Shown: in pieces, positions 29,047 to 37,427 of the stretch
Position numbering within the stretch: the first letter of the stretch is position 1
How the letters are laid out: each line of letters starts with the position of its first letter
DNA from: Chitinophagaceae bacterium
GTDB lineage: Bacteria; Bacteroidota; Bacteroidia; Chitinophagales; Chitinophagaceae
Assembly (NCBI GenBank): GCA_016721085.1
Contig: JADKJI010000033.1
Coordinates: 1-59,686, forward strand
Length of the DNA stretch: 59,686 nucleotides
Direction: 5' to 3'
The notes under the pieces: model-generated
Seen by the model: the letters and a program-made list of their open reading frames with translations, nothing else
Told to the model about the DNA's origin: nothing
The model's database searches: none
Position numbers and translations under genes: made by a program

Positions 29047-29613
29047 TCACTCCTTCACTCTTTCCACATAATCCCCGCTCTTGGTATTGATGCGGATCAA
29101 TTCGCCTTCGTTTACGAAAAGGGGCACGTTTACGGTAGCTCCAGTTTCAACGGTGGCTTGTTTCAGGGTACGAGTTGCGGTATCGCCTTTTACACCTGGT
29201 TCGCTATAAGTAACTTTCAGAACGATTTTGTCGGGTAATTCCACGCTCATCGGCAATTCGGTTTCGGTGTTGATCAACACAGAAACTTCCTGACCTTCTT
29301 TAAGGAATTGAGGCGCATCAACCATATTCTCCTGAACAGCTAACTGCTCAAAAGTCTCATTATCCATGAAATTATAGCCGGTATCATCCTTATAGAGGTA
29401 TTGATAATATTTGCGTTCAACACGTACAGGGAAAATGCTGTCACCGCTATTCCATGTTTTTTCGATACTGCGGTTATTATCAACCCCCTTCAGTTTCGCC
29501 CATACTTTGGCGGCTGCGCGGGCGGTCTTGTTTTCGCCGAATTCTACAATCGTGTAAAGGCTACCATCCAGTTTGATGATGAGGCCGCGGCTGATATCTG
29601 ATGTACTTGCCAT
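29047..29613 (-). CDS. efp: Elongation factor P with an arginine-tipped loop
   Basis: This 188-residue protein starts at MASTSDISRGLIIKLDG; an upstream in-frame start is spurious. It has the three beta-barrel domains of EF-P and ends in GDYVERVKE. EF-P enters stalled ribosomes and promotes peptide bond formation at polyproline. The domain I loop reads ENKTARAAAKVWAKL. Aligning the following KLKGV puts Arg32 where E. coli has the modified Lys34. This resembles the NKSGR loop of rhamnosylated Pseudomonas EF-P rather than the usual KPGKG loop. Which enzyme, if any, modifies Arg32 is unknown here. It is upstream of accB and accC but followed by a terminator. Confidence 0.94.
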   Translation of the reverse strand: MASTSDISRGLIIKLDGSLYTIVEFGENKTARAAAKVWAKLKGVDNNRSIEKTWNSGDSIFPVRVERKYYQYLYKDDTGYNFMDNETFEQLAVQENMVDAPQFLKEGQEVSVLINTETELPMSVELPDKIVLKVTYSEPGVKGDTATRTLKQATVETGATVNVPLFVNEGELIRINTKSGDYVERVKE

Positions 29614-30044
29614 ATAGCTTTGAAAATTAAGGATTTGAGAATTTTTTCGTGGACCCTGGTAAGGCAAAAGCCTAATGGGGCGGCGGCAAAGCTAAGAAAA
29701 AGTAGTTCTCTAAAGCCAAAAATCAAAAGTCAAATATAAAAGTCAAAAATCAAAAGTAAAAAGTCAAAATGGGTAAGGGTCTGATTGAGTGGGTTTCACG
29801 CAAAGGAGGAAAAAGTCAAAATTCAAAAGTCAAAAGTCAAAATGGGTAACGTTGGAGGCTTGGTGTTGTTGGGGAATTTTTATTCCGTCTGCCCAAAACC
29901 GAGGCCGAATAATTGCAATATTGCTAATGATTTATTCATAAGCCAAATCTATAAAGTCAAGCTGGAACTGAAGGGCAATAAAGAATGTTGTGGCTATTTT
30001 CATCAATCTCCAATAATTCCAACCCTAATATTAGTGGCATCCCT
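29614..30044. repeat. Intergenic region with AAAAGTCAAAATTC word repeats
   Basis: At 29715-29850 the words AAAAGTCAAAA and CAAAAGTCAAAATGGGTAA are iterated as direct repeats, interrupted by TTTCACGCAAAGGAGG. The remaining 190 bases are AT-rich with no convincing gene. This marks the left border of a compositionally different patch. Confidence 0.7.
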
Positions 30045-31010
30045 TCATTCTATGGTCATTATTCTTTTCGCTTTTTTATTCCAAAGGACTATTCTTTGTT
30101 CCATACTTGATGTAATAATGCTATTTCCATTTTCATTCCAAGAAACTCCCCATAAATAATCTTTTGAATTACCTTCTGAAACAAGATTTCCATTTGTGTC
30201 CCAAATTCTTAATGCGTCACTTGCTGATGCTAGTCTGTCGCCTTTTGGATTCCAAGCCAAATTTCTATACTCCCCTTTGCTGATGTCAATGGTTTTTAAA
30301 AGTTCGCCTTGTTCACTCCAATACTGAAGCAATGATTTGTCTTTTTCGTCTCCATAATCTCCTGTCACAAAAAAGTCACCTGATCTGTGCCATGCAATGC
30401 TCAACAACATTACATCTTCCTGTCTATGCTTTATTGATTTTTGTAAATTTCCTTCAAAGTCAAAAAAGCGTATTTTGTCTGTCACTGTTGTAAGAATATT
30501 TTTTTTAGGATGCCAGTCAATAGCAGTTATACTCTTAGTGTTTTCATTAACAAATTTTCTGATTAATTTACCCTTGATATCATAAATCAATATTTGCCCT
30601 TCATTATCTGCAACAGCTAAATATTCACCCGTGTAGTTCCAATCAATTCCTCTTGCTCCGTCTGGTGAAATGCCGTTTAACTCAATTTTTTCATTTTTTC
30701 TAAATTAAGTATAAATGATTTTTCGTTCAGACATTTGTGTTGTTACAACAATAATATTCATTGAAGGATGCCATTTTATACGTGTAATTGTGTTCTTTAC
30801 TGGGAATGAATTGTATATTTCCAGATTTCCTTCTTTGTAAATTTTTAAAGTGTCAACATTACCCCCAATTGCAATATACTTTCCATTAGGACTCCAATCT
30901 GTTGTCCAAAGAATTTCCTTCGTCAATTTATTTTGTCCGAAAATCTGATTAGAAAGAATCATAGTCAGAAAATTTAGGATAACTAATATTTTAGTTCTTT
31001 TTGTCATCAT
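30045..31010 (-). pseudogene. Exported WD40-repeat beta-propeller protein, broken by frameshifts
   Basis: Two frames (31010-30705 and 30590-30045) are parts of one gene of about 320 codons. It starts with a signal peptide (MMTKRTKILVILNFLTMILS) and continues with WD40-like units every 40 residues: TTDWSPNGKYIAIGG, IKWHPSMNIIVV, IDWNYTGEYLAVADNEG, IDWHPKKNILTTVTD, IAWHRSGDFFVTGD, LAWNPKGDRLASASD, VSWNENGNSIITSS. Between 30720 and 30670 two slips in A runs (GAAAAAATGAAAAAATTG) restore IELNGISPDG. The protein is predicted to be a periplasmic propeller with an unknown ligand. Local base composition is clearly more AT-rich than the genes on either side, consistent with recent acquisition. Confidence 0.75.
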
Positions 31011-31042
31011 GTAGTTATTTTATAGTGCCGTCACTAACTAAA

Positions 31043-31471
31043 TTATTTGTTTGTATTAATTTTTGCTTTATCAAAAAAAACATAGTCCAAACTAAATTTT
31101 CCTGAACCCAAGAACAAAAACAAAAGGAACAAAAGAAAAAATGTAGAAGCAGTCCCTCCGTTAAAGAGATTACCATCTGACATATACCATACTATTGTTA
31201 ACATTGTCATCATTAGTGGGAATACTATAATTCGAGTAAATAGACCTACTATTAGAAAAGCACCTCCAATCAATTCAGTTAATTTTGCAAGCATTAGCAT
31301 AAATCTTGGAGAAGAAATACCAATATCAGTAAGAAATTTGGTGTAGTCATTCATAGTTGCTTCATCAAAGATTTCTTTGCCAAACATCATAATCATTATC
31401 CCTGCACAAATCCGTATTAAGGAGATTCCATTTTCCCAAACAGGGTTAGAAGTTAAAATTTTTGAATTCAT
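31043..31471 (-). CDS. DoxX family membrane protein
   Basis: This 142-residue protein has four predicted membrane helices (around LIRICAGIMIMMFGKEI, MLAKLTELIGGAFLIVGLF, VFPLMMTMLTIVWYM and FFLLFLLFLFLGSG). The pattern GxFLIVGLFTRI and the length match the DoxX/quinol-oxidase-subunit-like family. Its role is membrane-bound and redox-related at best; no specific function is assignable. It is 33 bases upstream of the WD40 gene in the same direction and shares its AT-rich composition. A second, badly broken DoxX-like gene lies at 57418. Confidence 0.85.
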   Translation of the reverse strand: MNSKILTSNPVWENGISLIRICAGIMIMMFGKEIFDEATMNDYTKFLTDIGISSPRFMLMLAKLTELIGGAFLIVGLFTRIIVFPLMMTMLTIVWYMSDGNLFNGGTASTFFLLFLLFLFLGSGKFSLDYVFFDKAKINTNK

Positions 31472-31832
31472 TATATTTTGATTTATTGTTATTATATAAA
31501 ATAATTTTCTCTACACTTAAAAGAAATATAAAATATGTAAACGGATTGTAAATAAATGTAAAATGTGTTTTGTCTTTTATAGTTATGTTGATTTTTTTGT
31601 TTATGATGTCGCCTCCAGTGGTTGCCACTAACAAACAGCTTTGGGTGATTTTCACACAAAGGAAAGGAGTGTTATTCTGAATTGTGTGCCTCTAATTTAA
31701 GGCGCAAAGGGTTGCTGTCCGACAATAGAAATACATGGCTAAGAGGTCAAAGGAGGAAATAAGGTTTAAAGTTTAAGGGTTTATGAGTTTAAGGTTCTTA
31801 CATTCGAGTATTCACTTCGAATTTAAAAACCC
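31472..31832. other. Intergenic region; GTTTAAGG word repeat at its right end
   Basis: The left half is AT-rich with no gene. At 31762-31866 the words GGTTTAAAGTTTAAGGG and their inverse CCCTTAAACTTTAAACC form a quasi-palindrome. Its right arm extends into the end of the M56 protease gene. Confidence 0.7.
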
Positions 31833-33974
31833 TTAAACACTTAAACCCTTAAACTTTAAACCTTTTGACTTTTTACTTTGTTTCCTCACCACTATCACCC
31901 CTTCCTTCCCCTTATCACCGTAAGCTTCAGTAGCTTTCTCCCCTTTTAAAATATTAATGGATTCAATAGTATGGGGATCTAATTGCAGGGCCTCAAATTC
32001 GGCTGGAGAATATTCTTTTCCATTCACTACATAAATCCCTTTGAATACGTCTTTCGGTTTGATGATCACTTTTGAATCAGTTGTAGCCATGGTAGCTTCT
32101 TTCATGGAAACAGCGGACTTTTTGCCGGTTGCCGGAGCTCCTTTCTTATTTTCTTTCGTATTGATTAGTATTACTCCATTCTTTCCTTTTATTCCATAGA
32201 GTTCCATAGAACTCGCATCTTTTAAAATGGAGATGCTTTCAATTTCAACAGGATCCAACTTGTTTATTACAGCAACATCAGCTTGTTCTATACCATCCAG
32301 GATAATTAATGGTTGTAATTCAACAGATACTTTTGTCAGATTAGTTAACCTGATATTTTCCGGATGAGGGTTAGCTGGGTTATATTTTTTGGGGCCTTGC
32401 TCAAAAGCATATCCAGCAGGTGGAGCAGTTATTATACCTTGGTCAGCACCTGGAGCAGGCAAACCGTTCCGTGGAGACGCTGGGGGCGGAGGAGGAGGAA
32501 TGGCACCATACTTTGCCGTGTTAGCCTTTTCATCTTTACTCCAATCTTCCAACAACATCGACTTTACAATCTTGCGGTTCTTATCTTTTATAATTACAAT
32601 GCATTCACCATTATTATCGGCTACTGATAATATATAGCCTTTACTATTTATCCATTGCTTTGTTGTTGCTGCCTCTTCCCATTCCTTATCAGAAGGAAGA
32701 CGGGAGGCATTGCCCTTTGCTGGTGGCAGGTGCAGCTGGGGGCAAAGGCGGGATTGGTGCAGCTGCAGGTGCTGGATATTCCAGTCCAATATTTTTTGTT
32801 GGCGGGTTAGGCGGTGCTGGCAAAGACGCAGGTGCATTGCTGGTGCAGGAGGAGGCGGTGGTGGTGTTGGCAATTCACCATATTTCTTTATATACGCCGC
32901 TTTCTCTGCTGGCACGCGCAGATCATACTTTTCCTTAGTACCATTCTCCAACTTAACCGTTGCAATATCCTGATTGATATTTATACTTTTTACTCCTTTA
33001 GGAAGTCCGGGCGATTTTACACCTACTGGTGCTTGAGCTGGAACAGGAATTGTATCCTGCAATACCGGTTCAGCATAAGATTCACGATTAGAATTACTGG
33101 AGGAGAATTTATCGCGAAACGATAACAGTAATACAGCAAGTAAAGGAATTATGAATAAGAACTTCAGCAAGTGCAGTTTGGCACTTTTCATTTTGTTCAT
33201 CATTGCAATACGTTTTTTTAATGAGGTAAAATTGAATTTGGTGGCAATGCTGAACTGTGATACACCTATCACTTTCAGCAGCAGGTATTGGTATTCCTTC
33301 TTATCCAACCCGTTTTCCAACACCTTGTAATCGGCTATGAATTCGAGGTTCTGTCGAATGGCTAGTCGGAGCAGCCAAACGAAAGGATTATACCAATTGA
33401 GGATACAGAGAATTTCACTCCAAAGAATATCAACGGTATGACGTTGCTTAACATGTATGAACTCATGCCGAATGATTTCCTTCAACTCTTCCTGGGTATG
33501 CTGGTGCTGGTTTACAAAAATCGTATTACCGAAAGAGAAAGGAATGATGTTCTTGTTCACCTGGTATAAACGAACTGAATCATCGAGCAATAATTCAGAT
33601 TGTTTTTTCATCCTGTTCAAAGAAATGTGCTGTACCAATAACCTGACTAACATAATGGCAATTCCAATCGAAATCGTCAGCAATATCCACTCTTCATACG
33701 TCCATGAATTATCAGTAGAAGCTTGTCCAACTCCTGCACCTGAATACCCAACTACAGGAATATATTCCAGCATTTCATTGGCATGCAACTGGCTTTTTTC
33801 CAAAACCGGATTTATCCGGATGAATGGAATAACAAAAGCTATTGCTGTATAACCCAGCAAGTACCACCTGTTCCAGTTATAGAATGTCAACCTGCGCAGG
33901 AATAACTGATAAAACAAGTATACTACCGAGAGGCAGATGGAGAGTTTGAGGAGGTATGTGTAAAGTGAAGACAT
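31833..33974 (-). CDS. BlaR1/M56-type membrane metalloprotease sensor with C-terminal TonB-plug-like repeats
   Basis: This 713-residue protein has N-terminal membrane helices (residues 1-55 and 97-118), then the zinc protease motif HEFIH at 170-174 facing the cytoplasm. A further membrane helix follows near residue 275 (LLKFLFIIPLLAVLLLSF). The C-terminal half is periplasmic, Pro-rich, and carries two plug-like repeats (IESISILKDASSMELYGIKG and IESINILKGEKATEAYGDKG). In BlaR1 relatives the protease is activated by an external signal and cleaves the BlaI repressor. Between about 32838 and 32715 the frame looks shifted and shifted back: the other frame gives APASLPAPPNPPTKNIGLEY, which fits the Pro-rich linker. 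The last residues are encoded inside a word repeat. It is downstream of the blaI-like gene. Confidence 0.85.
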   Translation of the reverse strand: MSSLYTYLLKLSICLSVVYLFYQLFLRRLTFYNWNRWYLLGYTAIAFVIPFIRINPVLEKSQLHANEMLEYIPVVGYSGAGVGQASTDNSWTYEEWILLTISIGIAIMLVRLLVQHISLNRMKKQSELLLDDSVRLYQVNKNIIPFSFGNTIFVNQHQHTQEELKEIIRHEFIHVKQRHTVDILWSEILCILNWYNPFVWLLRLAIRQNLEFIADYKVLENGLDKKEYQYLLLKVIGVSQFSIATKFNFTSLKKRIAMMNKMKSAKLHLLKFLFIIPLLAVLLLSFRDKFSSSNSNRESYAEPVLQDTIPVPAQAPVGVKSPGLPKGVKSININQDIATVKLENGTKEKYDLRVPAEKAAYIKKYGELPTPPPPPPAPAMHLRLCQHRLTRQQKILDWNIQHLQLHQSRLCPQLHLPPAKGNASRLPSDKEWEEAATTKQWINSKGYILSVADNNGECIVIIKDKNRKIVKSMLLEDWSKDEKANTAKYGAIPPPPPPASPRNGLPAPGADQGIITAPPAGYAFEQGPKKYNPANPHPENIRLTNLTKVSVELQPLIILDGIEQADVAVINKLDPVEIESISILKDASSMELYGIKGKNGVILINTKENKKGAPATGKKSAVSMKEATMATTDSKVIIKPKDVFKGIYVVNGKEYSPAEFEALQLDPHTIESINILKGEKATEAYGDKGKEGVIVVRKQSKKSKGLKFKGLSV

Positions 33975-34002
33975 TGTTAGAAAATTTTATAGTCTCTAAT
34001 AT

Positions 34003-34076
34003 TAGTCGGGAGTCTATAGTCTGTAGTCGGAAGTCGGAATCAGACTCCCGACTCCCGACTACAGACTACCGACTTG
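34003..34076. repeat. AGTCGGGAGTC inverted word repeat
   Basis: Left words AGTCGGGAGTCTATAGTCTG and GTAGTCGGAAGTCGG are mirrored by GACTCCCGACTCCCGACTAC and AGACTACCGAC. It fills the gap between the blaI-like stop and the protease start and is related to 11071 and 29017. Confidence 0.8.
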
Positions 34077-34431
34077 AATTCTTTTCGATCATCTCTATAA
34101 TCTCCTTCAGCTCCTTCGGGCTCACTTTTTTCTGCTCAACAAAAAAGCTTACCAGTTCCTTATAAGAGTTATCGAAATAGTTTTTCACTACGCCATTCAT
34201 AAATTGCTTTTTATAATCGGCTTCGGAAAGAGTGGGTTTGTACCAGTTGAGGTTGCCCACAGGACGGCTCACCAGGTATCCTTTTTTCTCCAGGTTCTTG
34301 ATGGTAGAGGCCAGTGTGGTGTAGGGCACTGGCTCCGTAAGATGGTCAAGGAACATCTTCACATTCCCTTCACCTGTTTCAAAAACCGCCAGCAAGGCCT
34401 GCTCCTCCTGTTGGGTTAATTTCTCCAGCAT
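34066..34431 (-). CDS. BlaI/MecI/CopY family winged-helix repressor
   Basis: This 121-residue protein has an N-terminal winged helix: LTQQEEQALLAVF, then PVPYTTLASTIKNLEKKGYL as recognition helix and wing. A C-terminal dimerisation helix pair ends ELKEIIEMIEKNSSR. In this family the dimer binds a dyad operator and is destroyed by proteolysis when the partner M56 sensor is triggered. The partner gene is the next one downstream. A perfect seven-base dyad begins four bases upstream of this start codon and a weaker one follows, indicating autoregulation. No beta-lactamase gene is adjacent, so the signal may not be an antibiotic. Confidence 0.92.
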   Translation of the reverse strand: MLEKLTQQEEQALLAVFETGEGNVKMFLDHLTEPVPYTTLASTIKNLEKKGYLVSRPVGNLNWYKPTLSEADYKKQFMNGVVKNYFDNSYKELVSFFVEQKKVSPKELKEIIEMIEKNSSR

Positions 34432-34434
34432 GTC

Positions 34435-34468
34435 TACGAAATTTTCGTAAACCTACGGATTTTTCGTA
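34435..34468. promoter_or_regulatory. Paired operator dyads, probable BlaI-type binding sites
   Basis: TACGAAATTTTCGTA at 34435-34449 is a perfect seven-base inverted repeat around one central base. TACGGATTTTTCGTA at 34454-34468 is an imperfect second copy with 19 bases between centres. The pair sits between the blaI-like start and the divergent thioredoxin-like gene, so it could control both. Confidence 0.75.
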
Positions 34469-34557
34469 ACCAACCAAAAAATAAATCAATAAAAATTGTT
34501 AAAGGCTTTTTAATAAGGGGTCGGGGTTATAGCTTTACAGCCAACAATCAATTGGCT

Positions 34558-35061
34558 ATGCGTTACTTCTTTTCGTTAGTATTTGCTTTTATGACTGCAA
34601 TAGGATTTGCTCAACAGGCTCCGGCCAAACAAGAGCCTCCATATAAAAGGTTTCCTACCGTACCCCCATTTGAGTTATTACAAGCCGACAGCACTACATT
34701 CACTAAAGCTGGCTTAAAAAAGCAGGCTACAATGATCATGTATTTCAGTCCTTCCTGCGACCATTGCATTCACCAGATAGAAGATATGGAGAAGCGTTGG
34801 AAGGAATTTTCCAGCTACCAATTAGTATTAGCCACTTATCAGCCAATGGAAGAATTGGTGGAATTCATTGGTAAGTATAAGATGAAAGAACAGCACAATA
34901 TCAAATTGGGAAGAGATACACAATTCATGTTGCCAGGTTTCTTTGTTATAAAATCCCTCCCCTATTTTGCAGTTTATGATAAAAAAGGAGATTTGGTAAC
35001 TACTTTCGAAGGGAACGTAAAAGTTGACAAATTGCTGGACGCTTTAAAAGGCAAAAAATAA
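34558..35061 (+). CDS. Exported thioredoxin-like (TlpA/redoxin family) protein
   Basis: This protein of about 167 residues starts at MRYFFSLVFAFMTAIGFAQ, a signal peptide; a TTG two codons earlier is unnecessary. The thioredoxin fold is indicated by MIMYFSPSCDHCIHQIEDM with a CxxC active site (Cys67, Cys70). The later cis-proline region is SLPYFAVYDKKGDLV. It probably acts in the periplasm as a disulfide reductase or in thiol-dependent maturation. It is divergent from the blaI-like gene, with the operator pair in the shared gap, so it is a candidate member of that regulon. Confidence 0.88.
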   Translation: MRYFFSLVFAFMTAIGFAQQAPAKQEPPYKRFPTVPPFELLQADSTTFTKAGLKKQATMIMYFSPSCDHCIHQIEDMEKRWKEFSSYQLVLATYQPMEELVEFIGKYKMKEQHNIKLGRDTQFMLPGFFVIKSLPYFAVYDKKGDLVTTFEGNVKVDKLLDALKGKK

Positions 35062-35154
35062 CATACAGGGCATGAATAATGTCAGCCTTTTGAACACAAA
35101 CTTTCTTTTACCTTTGCCGCGAATTCATTTACTCACACATAAATTACATTTCTG

Positions 35155-36084
35155 ATGAAAGTTACTGTTGTAGGTGCTGGTGCCGTTGGAGCTACCTGTG
35201 CCGATAATATCGCCCGGAAAGAGCTGGCTACTGAACTGGTTTTATTGGATATCAAAGAAGGGATTGCTGAAGGCAAGGCTCAGGATATGATGCAGACCGC
35301 TACCCTCTTAGGTTTCGATACAAAAATAACCGGAAGCACAAACGACTATAGCAAAACCGCCAACAGTGATGTGGTGGTAATCACTTCAGGTTTACCCCGC
35401 AAACCAGGTATGACCCGTGAAGAATTGATTGGTGTGAATGCAGGTATCGTTAAAGGTGTTGCTGAAAACATCCTCAAGTTTTCTCCAAATGCCATCATCA
35501 TAGTTATCAGTAACCCAATGGATACAATGACTTATCTGGCATTGCAATCTACCGGTTTACCAAAGAACAGAATCATCGGTATGGGTGGTACACTCGATAG
35601 CGCCCGTTTCAAATATCAACTCAGTCAGCATCTCGGTTGCTCTCCAAGCGATTTGAATGCAGTAGTAGTGGGAGGACATGGAGACACTACCATGATTCCA
35701 TTGATCCGTTTCGCTACATGGAACAGTACTCCAGTTACAAAATACCTGAGTGCTGAGCAACAGGAGAAAATTGTTAAGGATACGATGGTGGGTGGTGCTA
35801 CTCTTACAGCCCTTATCGGTACCAGTGCATGGTATGCACCAGGTGCTGCCGGTGCTGCATTGGTAGAAAGCATTGTTCGCGATGAGAAGAAATTATTCAC
35901 TTGCTGCGTAGCGCTTGATGGCGAATATGGTCAGAAAGATATCTGCCTGGGTGTTCCTGTAGTTATCGGCCGCAATGGATGGGAAAAGATCGTTGACTTC
36001 GGATTGAATGCAGATGAACAAGCCCTTTTCGATAAGAGTGCTGCTGCTGTAAGAAGTATGAATGATGTGTTGAAGACTTTATAA
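35155..36084 (+). CDS. mdh: Malate dehydrogenase
   Basis: This 309-residue protein belongs to the lactate/malate dehydrogenase family, with the malate specificity arginine in GLPRKPGMTREEL. The NAD loop is GAGAVGATCADN (from residue 7), the aspartate after strand two is in LLDIKEG, and the catalytic His is in VVGGHGDTTM. It interconverts malate and oxaloacetate in the TCA cycle. Length and the MDH type 3 pattern are typical. It is a single gene with its own terminator. Confidence 0.95.
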   Translation: MKVTVVGAGAVGATCADNIARKELATELVLLDIKEGIAEGKAQDMMQTATLLGFDTKITGSTNDYSKTANSDVVVITSGLPRKPGMTREELIGVNAGIVKGVAENILKFSPNAIIIVISNPMDTMTYLALQSTGLPKNRIIGMGGTLDSARFKYQLSQHLGCSPSDLNAVVVGGHGDTTMIPLIRFATWNSTPVTKYLSAEQQEKIVKDTMVGGATLTALIGTSAWYAPGAAGAALVESIVRDEKKLFTCCVALDGEYGQKDICLGVPVVIGRNGWEKIVDFGLNADEQALFDKSAAAVRSMNDVLKTL

Positions 36085-36104
36085 TACTAACCGACTATCA
36101 TACA

Positions 36105-36134
36105 AAGGGTGGACAATTGTCCACCCTTTTTTTT
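36105..36134 (+). terminator. Intrinsic terminator of mdh
   Basis: GGGTGGACAATTGTCCACCC is a perfect 20-base palindrome followed by eight T residues. It also faces the convergent gene ending at 36144. Confidence 0.9.
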
Positions 36135-36143
36135 ACACTATAA

Positions 36144-37427
36144 TTATTTCGGAATCTGTTGTGTCCAACAATGAATACCACCCCCGGCGAAATTAACTCC
36201 CCATGGATCTATCTGTATTATCTTCTTACCTGGAAAGTGCTTTTCAAATAAGGCTTTGGCCAATGCATCTTTTTCCATGCAGGATTCAGGAAACCCCTTT
36301 TTATAATATTTGGGAATCAAGACTCTGTCATTGAATACAAGATAATTAAGATAACTAACAGCGGGCATAAACCGAATAGAGTCACCCTGTTTCCATTCCG
36401 GATGATCAGAGTAAAAAACTGAAACCGGGAAATCCATATTTGCGGTATCAATCTTATAGGTAACGGGATTTACATCTGGAATTGGCATGAAAACGATATC
36501 GAAGGGTTTCCCTTCTACGTCTGTCGCTTTTTTAAGGATATCCAGATTCACATTCATCCGATCGTAGTTGATTTTTTTCAGCGGATCGGATGCAGCTTCT
36601 TCTTTAGTGGCCATGGCCAGCAACACCGTATTCTTGTTGGCGAAACGAGCGAATTCATCAACATGTCCACCAACACCATAGCCATAGATATCTTCCACAA
36701 TACTTTTTCTTGGTACAGGGCCTGGATCTTCCGCAACTCCTTCGCGCAGCCAGATAACTTTCTTCACTCCCAATGAAGAAGCCAATAGGCTATCGAATTG
36801 AGATTGGTTAAAAGATGGATTCCTTTTCCTGCAAAAAGAATCGACCAATAATGCAACTCCATTTCCATTCAGTTCTATTTCGCCTCCTTCAATAGCTAAT
36901 GGATTACGAACAACATCCATCTTTAACAATTGACTCATCTGTTCAAAATAGCGATCGCGAATTGCTTCTCTTCGTTTTGCCCAAGCAGTATCTCGATCGT
37001 AAAAATCTGCACCCACATAATCCCAATGAAATCTCATCAGTTTATTTTTTCCATCAGCATCTTTCACTACAATTGGACCATAATCGCGAGGCACTCCCAT
37101 ACTGAAGAGTTCGTAAACTGGGAGTAATACAATATGTGAGGTATCAATATTGGCTGCATGAAATAGTCGGGAAAGTGAATCCTTATTGTAGTCCTCATTT
37201 ATAAGCACATACACTTTTGTAATGGCCGCCAGTTCGCGAATAATATCACGGGTTCCCGAATGTACTCCTTCCACCATTGAGGAGAATTCTGAGGGTCCCG
37301 AATAATTTATCATTACAGCATCCTGCATTTCCCATTCAGCGGGCATAATATGAGATTCTTTTGGAAGAGGTTCTTTACATCCCACCAAAACAAATAGCAG
37401 ACTCAAAACAACCAATATCTTATTCAT
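36144..37427 (-). CDS. Lipoprotein of the peptidylarginine/agmatine deiminase (PAD_porph) family
   Basis: This 427-residue protein has a lipoprotein signal (MNKILVVLSLLFVLVGC). The amidinotransferase-fold motifs of the family are present: the acidic pair in SMGVPRDYGPIVV, LAIEGGEIELNG, the catalytic His in GVGGHVDEFARF, and the catalytic Cys near the end in FAGGGIHCWTQQ. Members hydrolyse a guanidino group, giving citrulline or carbamoylputrescine plus ammonia. A lipidated form suggests action outside the cytoplasm, possibly on peptides or free amines; the substrate is unresolved. Its start abuts the stop of the upstream DUF2306 gene, indicating one transcript. Confidence 0.88.
   Translation of the reverse strand: MNKILVVLSLLFVLVGCKEPLPKESHIMPAEWEMQDAVMINYSGPSEFSSMVEGVHSGTRDIIRELAAITKVYVLINEDYNKDSLSRLFHAANIDTSHIVLLPVYELFSMGVPRDYGPIVVKDADGKNKLMRFHWDYVGADFYDRDTAWAKRREAIRDRYFEQMSQLLKMDVVRNPLAIEGGEIELNGNGVALLVDSFCRKRNPSFNQSQFDSLLASSLGVKKVIWLREGVAEDPGPVPRKSIVEDIYGYGVGGHVDEFARFANKNTVLLAMATKEEAASDPLKKINYDRMNVNLDILKKATDVEGKPFDIVFMPIPDVNPVTYKIDTANMDFPVSVFYSDHPEWKQGDSIRFMPAVSYLNYLVFNDRVLIPKYYKKGFPESCMEKDALAKALFEKHFPGKKIIQIDPWGVNFAGGGIHCWTQQIPK

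Noticed and set aside
32364..33125. Rightward Gly-rich ORFs
   Set aside because: They are antisense shadows of the Pro-rich linker of the M56 protease.
31833..34431. Beta-lactam resistance operon
   Set aside because: The BlaI/BlaR1-like pair lacks an adjacent beta-lactamase, and the serine hydrolase at 40466 is more than 6 kb away with no similar dyad seen.
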